From: Neomegalonema sp.
GTDB lineage: Bacteria > Pseudomonadota > Alphaproteobacteria > Rhodobacterales > Rhodobacteraceae
DNA length: 64,000 bases
NCBI GenBank assembly: GCA_022760435.1
Contig: JALEFY010000037.1
Location: 1-64,000, forward strand
Reading direction: 5' to 3'
Shown here: piece after piece, positions 19,301 to 26,945 of the stretch
How positions within the stretch are numbered: the first letter of the stretch is position 1
Layout of the letters: each line of letters begins with the position of its first letter
Made by a program: the position numbers and the translations under genes
Notes under the pieces: generated by a model
Databases searched by the model: none
What the model saw: the letters and a program-made list of their open reading frames with translations, nothing else
Told to the model about the DNA's origin: nothing

Positions 19301-20900
19301 GTCTGTTGCGCAACTCAAAATACGCCGCTAGCGAGCCAGGGGCCGTCTCCTCGGAGCGCGCGCCCTCGAGCGCCTGAAGCTGCGCCCCCGGCTCTGGCGC
19401 CCCATCGACAGCGGCGGCAGCGGCCATCGCCCAGCCCAGACCATGGGCCGAAGCCGCCTTGTCCTCGGCCAGGCTGATCGTGGCTTTGCGCGCCTCTTCC
19501 GGGATCCTCCGCATGACCTCCATGAGGAGGTCGGTATCATCACGAGTCCGCGCCATGCTCCAGTCGAGCGGCATCAATTTCTCGCCCAGAAACAGCCCGA
19601 GCAGCAATGTGCCGCGATCCTCGTCGTACGTCGACGGGTCATAGGAGGGCTCCAGACCACTGAGCGGACCCGAGGGGCGCAGCGCATAAGGCCCCTGGCA
19701 GTAGATGCCGATCAGGTCGCGATGCTGAGCCGCTTCCCAGACATGCCCGGCCACAATCCGCCTGTCTTCGGTCTCAAGCAGGTGCTCGCAGCGCAAGATC
19801 CGCGGGTCGGCGGCGTAACCGCGCTTGCCAAAAGGCAGATGGATGAAGGCCAAAGCCGCTGCCAGATGCGGTGCAATCTCGCGCGATGCTGAAAGGTCGA
19901 TATCGACCCCGGGCACCCGCGAGACCTCAAAGCCGGGCAGCACCAGCAGATCGGGGTCATCGAAATTATCAAAGCGCTCTTCAAACCAGTCAAAATGCAC
20001 CGGCAGATGCGGCCCGGCCGATGGCCAGGCGCGGGTGGTCGGCCCTTGCTTGACACCTTCGAACACAGTCGCAGCAACGGCATAGACATCCGCATCGCCC
20101 CGATCAGCCCGCTGCCGGGCATAATCCTGCAAGAATGTATCGGGCCGCTGCCCCACCGCGAGCGAGGACAGCGTCTCCTGCTCGAAGGTAACCTCGGCAT
20201 GAAGCCCGCCAAGATCGATCTGCCGCGGCACATAGACCCGCAGCAAGGTCTGGCGATCCTTGGGTTCGGGCCTTTCCGCTTGATAGGTCAAGGTGGCATC
20301 GAAATGAAAGCTGTGGGCGATACGCGCCACAACCAGTTCTCCGCCATCCTTGACATGACGCTCATCAAAAAGCGCCAGTTGGAAGTCCACGCTCTGCCCC
20401 TGGAAGGCTTTTGGTGCTCGAAACACCGCGCAAGGCTCTCCGGCAGGGATTGCGCCGAGGTAGCGCGCCCCCTCCAGAGAGCTGATCAAGGGCGCGGCGG
20501 GCTTCGAGGCGGTGGATTCTACGGTGGACGTGGCATCGGACGGATCGGCAAGGGACGCATCGGCATCGGGCGCATCGGCATCGCCCGCATCAGGCGCGGC
20601 GCTGATATCCTCCGAGGCCGCAGGCGCTGGCTGGGATGCAATGAGTTTCAACCCGCCCCGGTCTGCCGCGCCTTTCTCAGCGGTATCTTGCCCAGCGGTA
20701 TCTTGCGCATCGTCGTCACCCCGAGAGTGCCCCCCGGACGGCGCGTCTGTCGCTGCCCCCTCGCAGATCACCGCCAGCAAGCGCTGATCGCGCGCGGCAT
20801 TGGGGATCCAGACAGTCACCACGCCTTGCGCAGCATCCCATTCACAAAACGGTTTCTTCTGATCCCAAAACGGCTTCTTCTGATCCAATGTGCCACTCAT
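16347..20900 (-). CDS. Very large protein with 20-residue tandem repeats and acidic tail (component G)
   Basis: About 1517 residues from ATG 20900; the frame stays open to a TTG at 21068 (1573 residues), so the start is uncertain and no good ribosome site decides it. The N-terminal part has a low-complexity Asp/Ala linker, followed by several hundred residues of mixed globular sequence and helical stretches. Then come eight copies of a 20-residue Glu/Ala/Pro/Arg unit containing RRRDPLESA, and a Ser/Asp/Glu-rich C-terminus. No membrane helix or known domain was seen. It is the first gene of the minus-strand operon, 103 bp before the Hsp70-like gene. It also carries smaller in-frame duplications (an 18-bp doublet near 18478-18513 and a DQKKPF doublet near 20840-20890), so it appears prone to repeat expansion. 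A scaffold or spacer role is inference. Confidence 0.78.
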   Translation of the reverse strand: MSGTLDQKKPFWDQKKPFCEWDAAQGVVTVWIPNAARDQRLLAVICEGAATDAPSGGHSRGDDDAQDTAGQDTAEKGAADRGGLKLIASQPAPAASEDISAAPDAGDADAPDADASLADPSDATSTVESTASKPAAPLISSLEGARYLGAIPAGEPCAVFRAPKAFQGQSVDFQLALFDERHVKDGGELVVARIAHSFHFDATLTYQAERPEPKDRQTLLRVYVPRQIDLGGLHAEVTFEQETLSSLAVGQRPDTFLQDYARQRADRGDADVYAVAATVFEGVKQGPTTRAWPSAGPHLPVHFDWFEERFDNFDDPDLLVLPGFEVSRVPGVDIDLSASREIAPHLAAALAFIHLPFGKRGYAADPRILRCEHLLETEDRRIVAGHVWEAAQHRDLIGIYCQGPYALRPSGPLSGLEPSYDPSTYDEDRGTLLLGLFLGEKLMPLDWSMARTRDDTDLLMEVMRRIPEEARKATISLAEDKAASAHGLGWAMAAAAAVDGAPEPGAQLQALEGARSEETAPGSLAAYFELRNRLSKAPSAVANALAVLGVPFDSFKFFGRFGTIVHALLADPALAEAVLHAGAQSLGLGVTRDDVLPSLIQASYGPETADWVEDRAHGEQWVIWMIFRERADLEKLRRSGLSVKALPEEVTAGERGMLGQEARPTDSLSAAIDLATDEANRRAAAIINDELRRRRAQELANASRMDPSAAVDDSREDDAQTQIAEPIPAKIDLEKLKTLGDALNEARQITAARTALRKDLALLSESFRNAELPPPASFNTLWEAAGRGSEGGDPLAQELAHGQELAHGLADEEEILKPYAADPEIASAFNKLRTRVARAEALSSLRAFGKDRAHLDQIYGWMGRAISVDPQSGRMERMQVVAQLRAMRHVFLPADKPLAVPQWRSVPAKSAQKAYEERIENELKRARQALEGEGAGLAKSMVQAVDRDIDSLSQLTPWMAARRVWRDVAAGIEALKAETGVNARKAERIGLRLTAPPAQWPEIEQEYRSLLAVAVQSGDEAAVAGESIDQKTIDHESIEYERSRASDRAAPGILAEASLPAAQTGGAVSPAEREQTDRDWQEAQEPVREILPEYALADEGEEERFTREGVEAGAQEPEAAPVASVEPELAYSVDLEDEALFAAVQPEPAAPARRRDPLESAEEQEAAPAAPARRRDPLESAQEQEAAPAAPARRRDPLESAQEQEAAPAAPARRRDPVESAEEQEAAPAATARRRDPLESAQEQEAAPAAPARRRDPLESAEEREAAPAAPARRRDPLESAEEQEAAPAAPARRRDPLESAEEQEAAPAPRPSPYRGSDKLAPTIPAEMARPRSEPALSASAPGLLRQSRVNAAAGDAAFRAPRTAPSPGAMAAQARTASLIDNIRRAQSGAVGEGARRAAAAYQGDDTDFAIGDAGLVAEETPPPPSAPSDPAPQEKSFDDQVSEQMAAISGESSDDSIFFSDDFESALDPDFADIDLKALAEQDLPSFEAEAGADLDEETASASNTDRDATADEK
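16981..17460 (-). repeat. Eight in-frame 60-bp tandem repeats
   Basis: Eight consecutive 60-bp units fill this stretch exactly, differing at only a few bases each. They encode the 20-residue unit with core RRRDPLESA and the linker EEQEAAPAAPA. Variants include PVESA in one unit, PAATA in one, and EER or QEQ in place of EEQ in others. The near-identity at DNA level implies recent expansion or homogenisation. Copy number can change without breaking the frame. Confidence 0.95.
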
Positions 20901-21236
20901 AGCTGGTTGCGCAGGCAGAGCACGCCGAACCGGGCGCAGGTCACGCGCCGCCAGGCTCTGCTCCGTTGCTCCCACTGGGAAAACCTCGTGCGGACGATAT
21001 TCGCTTTCGCGAGGGCGAAAAAGTGTTAACCTCCGAAAATCCCCATCAGAGGGCAGGCTTAAGGTCAATCCGCCAAACTTTGCGGCAAAGAGAAGTCAGG
21101 ATTCGGGCTCGCACCGGCTTGCATGCCGCGCGATCCGGCTCCCGCCTTATTGAAACCGCATCTTGATTGGAACTGTAACTTGGCGGCTGGGCTGCAAGAC
21201 CCTAATAATCGAGGCATTCGAGTCGGAGCGAGTTTC
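20901..21236. promoter_or_regulatory. Divergent intergenic region of the SEDS/Hsp70/GTPase cluster
   Basis: This region separates the minus-strand operon from the plus-strand GTPase operon and must hold promoters for both if the ATG starts chosen are right. It is less GC-rich than its surroundings around 21130-21220. I could not fix convincing -35/-10 pairs. Part of it (20901-21068) may instead be an N-terminal extension of the large repeat protein. Confidence 0.4.
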
Positions 21237-22664
21237 ATGGCTGAGGCGAAGGGTTTCTTCAACCGCGCACCGGGTCCGGAGCGGTTGCGCAGGGCGTCCT
21301 GCGTCATCATCGGACCCACCTCGGCGGGCAAATCGACATTGCTCGCGAGCCTCCGGCGGCATGCGAATGATTCGCATTCCTTCCTCCATCAATTTGCCGT
21401 CGAAGTGATCGACCCGGCCCGCAGCCGTGACCTGAAGGTCATCCGCCGCGAAAAGCCGAGCAAAAAGGACATGCGCGCCCGCCGTGCCGAACGCCGCAAC
21501 CTGGCCGATCAGCAAGCCAGCGCGCGCTCCGGCCAGCAGCGCAACCAAGCAGATAACAAGCCGGAAAGCGCGGGCGGCCTGCTGGCGCGCGTGTTTGGCG
21601 GCAAACGCAACAAGGCCGATCTGCCACCGGTCCCGCTTGCCCCGGCCGGCGGTGCTCCGCTCGATGATGCGATCCGGGCGCATGAGGGCGATGCGGTGCC
21701 CAACGCGAATGTAGGCAGCCCAGGCACCGCCAGCGCATCCGATCAACAGGATCAGGATGAGGAAAAAGCGATCAGCACATTTTCGATGTACGAATCGCGC
21801 ATCGAAGCGGGTTTGCACGAGGGGCTGGTCGGGCAAGGCACGACGGCCGATCAACTCTACCCGACCCGCTTCGATGTCAGTGTGCGGGCGCTCGAGCGCA
21901 TGCCGGGCATGGCCGAAGGTCAGGTGCTGACCGCGCGGTTTCGCACCGTCGACAGTGCCGGGGGGTTGTTGCTCAATGACAAAACGGGACGCGAGAATCC
22001 CGAGCTCCGGGCGCGTTTGCATGGCGAGATTCTCGATGCCGAGACCGTTATCTTGTGCCTGCCCGCAGCGGGCTTTGGCGCCGACAGCGACAGCGCCGAG
22101 CGGCGCTCGCTGCTCGATGTCCTGCAATGGATCCGCGGCCTGCCCCAGGGCGAGGGCCCCTCGCGGCTGATCGTGCTGCTCACGAAATTCGAGGCCGTGG
22201 TGGCGGATTTCGGCCGCCAGGCCTATCGCACCGCCGCCCATGGCGAGAGCTGCCGTGCGCTGATCGGGACGATCATGCAGACCAATTACGCCTGGCTCCT
22301 CTCGGCGCTGGAGAGCTTTGATCAGACACCCGGCCGCGCGCTTTGGGTGCAACCGGTCTCGGCCTTTGGCTTTGTGCCGTTCAATGGCGGCGCCAATGTC
22401 AGCCCCCATGGCGACACGCTTCTGACGCGGATCCCCAAGCAAAAAGAGGTCCCCGGTCTGCTATCGCCCTATACCCGCAAGGCAGTGCTCGATTATTACT
22501 GGCGCCCCTTCCTGATCATTGACCCCTTCGTGTTCGTCGCCACCGGCGAGCCGGGCGCGCTGACCTTCGCCTGGGAAGAGGTGACGGAGACCATCGCCGA
22601 GATTGCCGAGGGAGTGCTCGCGGTGCCCGATCCCAATTTCGATTGGCGGCAGGCAAACGCGTGA
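21237..22664 (+). CDS. P-loop GTPase-like protein (component H)
   Basis: The product is 475 residues. A clear Walker A / G1 motif GPTSAGKST stands at 26-34, right after a short N-terminus. A G3-like D239-S-A-G242 and a G4-like T316-K-F-E319 (after IVLL) follow in the order of the TRAFAC GTPase class. The stretch from about 75 to 200 is basic then Ala/Gly-rich and looks like an inserted linker. It should bind a nucleotide, and GTP is the better guess because of the TKxE/D element. The start ATG 21237 has GGAG eight bases upstream; an in-frame ATG at 21123 lacks this. Its TGA overlaps the next start, and it is transcribed away from the SEDS/Hsp70 operon. A relation to SrfC-type virulence proteins is possible but unproven. 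Confidence 0.8.
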   Translation: MAEAKGFFNRAPGPERLRRASCVIIGPTSAGKSTLLASLRRHANDSHSFLHQFAVEVIDPARSRDLKVIRREKPSKKDMRARRAERRNLADQQASARSGQQRNQADNKPESAGGLLARVFGGKRNKADLPPVPLAPAGGAPLDDAIRAHEGDAVPNANVGSPGTASASDQQDQDEEKAISTFSMYESRIEAGLHEGLVGQGTTADQLYPTRFDVSVRALERMPGMAEGQVLTARFRTVDSAGGLLLNDKTGRENPELRARLHGEILDAETVILCLPAAGFGADSDSAERRSLLDVLQWIRGLPQGEGPSRLIVLLTKFEAVVADFGRQAYRTAAHGESCRALIGTIMQTNYAWLLSALESFDQTPGRALWVQPVSAFGFVPFNGGANVSPHGDTLLTRIPKQKEVPGLLSPYTRKAVLDYYWRPFLIIDPFVFVATGEPGALTFAWEEVTETIAEIAEGVLAVPDPNFDWRQANA

Positions 22665-25600
22665 TGATCCATGACCAGAACGATTCGCCGACCGGTGCTG
22701 AAGACAGTAGCGGTCGGACGGGAAAGCTATCCGCCAAACCCGGGCCGCGCAGCGCGCTCCCGGAAGGGCAGGTCGTGCAAGCCCATCGCCTCGCCTATGG
22801 CAAGCGCGTGCTTTTTGAAGGGGGGCCGATCGAGCCCGGGCGCGATTATCATGTTTCCTCGCACAGTGCCGGCCTGTCGCGCGCTTTGATCGCCGCTTGC
22901 CGCCCCGATGCCCTGGGCGCGATACTCGATCTGATCGACACTGCCCAGATCGGGACCTTCCTGATCACGCTGCGCCCGGTGCGCTCCGAGGGTGATGAAT
23001 TCATCATCGCCCAGCGCCTGAGTGTGCGCTCGGAAAAGGGCGAGGGCCAGCCGGGGCGCGCCTATTTGCAAGCGAATGCGCTGGTCTTTACCGCTGCGGA
23101 CTGGCGCCAGCACGCGCCCTGGCTCACAGAGTGCCTGCCACGTCTGATCCCGACCGGTCCCGATATTGTCGGCACCGATCCGCAAGAAGAGCGCGCCCTG
23201 TTCAGCGTAACATCCCCCAAAGCCAAGGACTGGCCGGGGATCGAGACCTCGCTCGAGGATGATCAGGCCCGGCACGCCGCCGCGCTGCTCCAGGCCATCG
23301 AGGCGCGGGCGGTGCTTGATCCGCGCCATATTCCGGGTCAGGCGGGGTTCTGGCTCGCGGTTGCGCAGATGCTGATGGCCTGCCCGCCCTCGCTCCGCCC
23401 GTTGATCTCCGCAGCCGACAACCTTCGTTTGCCCCATCGCGAGTTTCTCGTCACCCGTCTGGCCCAACCGCTCGAAGGCAGCGCGCCGGAGGGATCAGGG
23501 GGAACAGGCGCAGCAAGAGCGCTTGCGCATCCCGTGCCGCCCCGCCCGAACGCCCTGCGCCAGCTCCAGCGACAGCTTGATGGCGAATGGCGCCTGCCCT
23601 GGGACGGCCCGAGCAGCGCAGCCGCCGCCTTTCGCGATCTGCTGCATGTGTTCAGCGACGACCGCGCCCAGAGCGAGCTGAAACGCTTCCTCACCGAGAT
23701 CGACGCGCCGCAATTCTCCATCCCCATGGCGCGAGAGGACCGCATCGCCTTTCTGGCCCGCCTGATCGGGGCGGTCCATGCCCGGCGCTTGTTTCACACC
23801 GATCTGCCCGCCTTCGGGCTGGCGCGCTGTGTTGGCCTGATTGCCTGCACCACCGATCCCAGTTGGTCCGAGAGCTGGGAGCGCATCGCCTCGACCCAGC
23901 CGGGGCGCCTGTTCTGGAGCGCCTTGCTGCTGCGCACACCGGAATGGTTGGCACCGCTGCATCGCGGAGCCTCGCCCATCGCCACGCTTGCCGAGCTCTC
24001 GCAGATCCTTGAGAACGATCTCCAATTGCGCAGCGCTTTGCCCGAGGGCACGCCCACTCCGGTCGATGGCCCGGCCTTCAAGCGGCGTCTCTCCACCTTT
24101 GCGGCGCAAGGGCCGACGCTGCTAACGCTCGATCCGGGGACGCTGGTGGATCCCGATGGGGAGCAACCGGCGCTCTGGGTGCGCGAGCGCCCCAATCTCT
24201 TCGCCGATCTGCCCGATGACGCGCGGCACGCACTGGCTGCCGTGCTGCAAGCCGTGCGCAGCGCTGCGGAGCTGTTCGCTCGGGACGAAGCCTTGATGCA
24301 GGCCGTGGCGCAATTGCGCGCCTATTCGCTCAAGGGGATTTTGCTGAAGGGGACCGGCGGCCAAGACGGGGCTGAAGCCGGGCTGATCGATCCTGCTTGC
24401 GTCGCAGATTTCGCCCAGCGCTGGGCGGCCTGTGAAGCCGCGCGCGGGACCGGGCGGGGCGGGGCGCGGTTCTGGCGCGATGCTCTGTTTGCGTGGTTCG
24501 AGCGGGCCGAGAGCGGCAATCCGGAGATCTACTTCGCGGCCCTTGGTACCATTCGCCAGAAGCTCGACCGGCAGATCCCCGCCCATGGCCCGATCCTGTC
24601 AGCGCTCAAGATGATATCCGAGCGCGGCGCGCATCTGGTGATGCGCTCTTTTGACGGGCCGGAACAGGCGCTGGAGACCTTGCTGCCGGTCTGGCTGCGG
24701 GGGCTGAAAGGCAGCGACGCGCTAAGCGCGCTCGATCTCGCCTTGCTCGAATGCGGGCTGGCGCAGCGACTGGCCGAGGCGGCGCAAAGCTTGCCCGAGG
24801 AGGTTGATACCGCGCGACTGGGCATGATGCTCGCCGAAACCACCGCTCAGATCAGCGCTCTGGGCGCGGCTGGCGATGGCGAGGGCCTGATGAAGGCGGC
24901 GCGTGAAGCACTCCCGATCTGGGCGGCTCTGTGCCAGCGCAGCAAGGATGCCGCTTTGCAAGCGGCTGCCAATCGCTTTCTCACCGCGCTCGATAGTGCC
25001 GTCTCGAGCACCGATGCACGCTCGGCCCGCCCGATTCTCGAGACCATGCGCGATTATCACGGGGCTCTCTTTACCGATGTCGCGCTGCTGGTGGCGGAAA
25101 TGGATGGCTGGCCGGCCTTTGCCAGCCAAGGGCTTGGCTTGTTCATGGGCGCAGGCTTTGGCGGGCTGCTCGCGGCCTTTGCCGGCGGCTATCCGCTGGA
25201 GAGCGATCTGCCCAGCGTGCTCGAACAGGATGCCGATATCCCCGAGGTGCTCGACGCCCCGCGCCTGCGTCTGGCGATTGCGACCCGCGCGGTGCAGGCA
25301 TGGCGGCGCCATTTCGAAAGCCTGGTCGAGGAGACCAATGCCAGCACCGCCCCGAGCGGCGGCTTTGGCCTGGGACAAACAGCTTCCCTGCGCCAGCGCA
25401 CCCTCGCCCCCGAGCCCGATCCGCAGACCTTGAGCTTTGTGCTTCAATGCATCGCCGAATGCGCCCGCTCGCCCGAGGCCGAAGCGCGGCTTGGCGCTGA
25501 TATCGCCTGGTCAGTGCAACGCCTGCTTGCGGCGCGGCAAGATCCGCAAACCCGCGCCCCGACACCCGCCGCGCCAGCGCCCTTGCGCCGTCTATGGGAG

Positions 25601-26236
25601 CGCATGGCCGAGCAACCCGATCATGGCGGCGATCTGCCGGTGCCCGAGGCTTTCGCCCCCTTTCTGCTCGCCCGCCTGCTGCGCCGCGCCTTGCGCCCCG
25701 GTTGGCCCTATGATCCGATCGTGGCAAGCTTGGCCGACATGCTGACGGCGGTGCAGGTGGAAATTCGCGAAGGCGGGAACCTGTTGCCGCGCAAGGGGCA
25801 AACCTGGCTGCGCGAGACCCTTTACCCGATCCGCGGTTCCGAGGCCGAAGAAGGCTGGGAAGCCATGGATGATGATGCGGTGCGTCTGCGGCTGGACCGC
25901 GCCTTGTTCTTCCTGTGCCTGATCGAATTGCCGGTGCACCAGCATTCGGCCAGCAGCCTGCGCAATTTCTGGGCTCCAGCCCCGGTCAGCGAGGCCGAGG
26001 CCCGGCGCCTGCAACCGCCCCGCGTCGCGACCGAGCGGCTCAAGCTGTTTGTGCAATCGGACCCGGTCTACAAGGGGGCGTTGAGCTTCATCATCAAACG
26101 CGCCGGCATGGACAGTTTGACGGAATGGGCAGAGCTGTTCTCACAAGAGGCGCCCAAGGTCTCGAGCATGGCGGAGATCCGCGCGCGGCGGCGCCGCCCG
26201 CAGGCTGCCGATCCATCGGAGGAGGAGGATCGCTAG
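22664..26236 (+). CDS. Large soluble protein of unknown function, partner of the GTPase-like protein (component I)
   Basis: The product is 1190 residues, with no signal peptide, no membrane helix and no recognised motif. The sequence is rich in Leu/Ala/Arg helices with many Trp, like a helical-repeat or effector-type protein. It begins with an ATG overlapping the TGA of the GTPase-like gene (TGATG arrangement), so the two are translationally coupled and probably act together. The C-terminus is Arg-rich, followed by an acidic end. It could be the regulated partner or effector arm of the GTPase; nothing in the sequence shows an enzymatic function. Confidence 0.75.
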   Translation: MIHDQNDSPTGAEDSSGRTGKLSAKPGPRSALPEGQVVQAHRLAYGKRVLFEGGPIEPGRDYHVSSHSAGLSRALIAACRPDALGAILDLIDTAQIGTFLITLRPVRSEGDEFIIAQRLSVRSEKGEGQPGRAYLQANALVFTAADWRQHAPWLTECLPRLIPTGPDIVGTDPQEERALFSVTSPKAKDWPGIETSLEDDQARHAAALLQAIEARAVLDPRHIPGQAGFWLAVAQMLMACPPSLRPLISAADNLRLPHREFLVTRLAQPLEGSAPEGSGGTGAARALAHPVPPRPNALRQLQRQLDGEWRLPWDGPSSAAAAFRDLLHVFSDDRAQSELKRFLTEIDAPQFSIPMAREDRIAFLARLIGAVHARRLFHTDLPAFGLARCVGLIACTTDPSWSESWERIASTQPGRLFWSALLLRTPEWLAPLHRGASPIATLAELSQILENDLQLRSALPEGTPTPVDGPAFKRRLSTFAAQGPTLLTLDPGTLVDPDGEQPALWVRERPNLFADLPDDARHALAAVLQAVRSAAELFARDEALMQAVAQLRAYSLKGILLKGTGGQDGAEAGLIDPACVADFAQRWAACEAARGTGRGGARFWRDALFAWFERAESGNPEIYFAALGTIRQKLDRQIPAHGPILSALKMISERGAHLVMRSFDGPEQALETLLPVWLRGLKGSDALSALDLALLECGLAQRLAEAAQSLPEEVDTARLGMMLAETTAQISALGAAGDGEGLMKAAREALPIWAALCQRSKDAALQAAANRFLTALDSAVSSTDARSARPILETMRDYHGALFTDVALLVAEMDGWPAFASQGLGLFMGAGFGGLLAAFAGGYPLESDLPSVLEQDADIPEVLDAPRLRLAIATRAVQAWRRHFESLVEETNASTAPSGGFGLGQTASLRQRTLAPEPDPQTLSFVLQCIAECARSPEAEARLGADIAWSVQRLLAARQDPQTRAPTPAAPAPLRRLWERMAEQPDHGGDLPVPEAFAPFLLARLLRRALRPGWPYDPIVASLADMLTAVQVEIREGGNLLPRKGQTWLRETLYPIRGSEAEEGWEAMDDDAVRLRLDRALFFLCLIELPVHQHSASSLRNFWAPAPVSEAEARRLQPPRVATERLKLFVQSDPVYKGALSFIIKRAGMDSLTEWAELFSQEAPKVSSMAEIRARRRRPQAADPSEEEDR

Positions 26237-26945
26237 GGGCCATCGCCCAGGCGGTCTTCTTTTGTCTACCCCGGTTGCCTTCCGCTTCTTGCCTTCCGCT
26301 TCTTGCCTTCCACCGCTTGCCTTCCACCGCTTGCCCCTCGCCCGCAGACAAGCGCGCCTGTCAGGCTGAGGCGGCGCGTCAGGCGGCGAATCGCCTCCGG
26401 CGCCCCTGCTCGCGGGCGAATTCCCGATTGATGCCTCCTGAAGAGCGGTCTTCAGGTTATAGTTACCGCTACGCTGCTTGTTGCGCAATGGCACCAAATC
26501 GGGCCGAAATCGGGCAGCGATTAATCTTTCCAAAGAAAGTTACCCACAGCCCCTTGGTTCTCTCCAGCCGCTGAGGATAGGAAAAAAGAGGGATTATCCG
26601 TCTGTGCATGCGCACTTTCGGGGCAGGGGAACGACTGGGAAACAACAATTCTGTTTCGGTACGTTCGCATTGTGACAATCATGTGTCTTAACGGCACATG
26701 ACTTGAAGCATGCGACCAATCGCGAAACTGCGCGCGTTTGATGGCGCGAAAATCGGTGCCTTTCCCTCGCCCACGCGCGATCGGAAGGCTGAGCGGGATG
26801 ATGAGAGCAGCGCGCGCTGCCCCCGCACCGGGTCCCAGATTGCCCCCTCCCCCGATTGCAGCCCCCGCCCGGGCGGATCCGCAGGGTGTTGATTGCAAGG
26901 AGCCATGGCCGCTCATCGCCGGGCTCGACAATGGGGAGTAGTGGG
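26237..26945. other. Intergenic region with short tandem repeats and probable promoter of the large RTX gene
   Basis: About 700 bases without a supported gene. At about 26274-26337 a 14-base unit is repeated: TTGCCTTCCGCTTC twice, then TTGCCTTCCACCGC twice. From about 26450 to 26720 the sequence turns AT-richer than the coding DNA, as expected for promoter DNA of the downstream RTX gene, but no clear sigma-70 pair can be assigned. Short frames here lack ribosome sites and typical codon use. Confidence 0.5.

Noticed and set aside
20901-21236. Defined sigma-70 promoters
   Set aside because: Several TTGAAA or TTAACA-like hexamers occur, but none has a good -10 at 16-18 bases.
12701-26236. Assignment of the Hsp70-like/GTPase genes to the SrfABC virulence family
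   Set aside because: Some layout is similar (Hsp70-like plus P-loop protein), but I could not match specific sequence signatures, so no srf names were given.
1066-26236. Type VI secretion system
   Set aside because: No TssB/TssC sheath, Hcp, VgrG, ClpV or IcmF-like gene is visible; large proteins alone do not support it.
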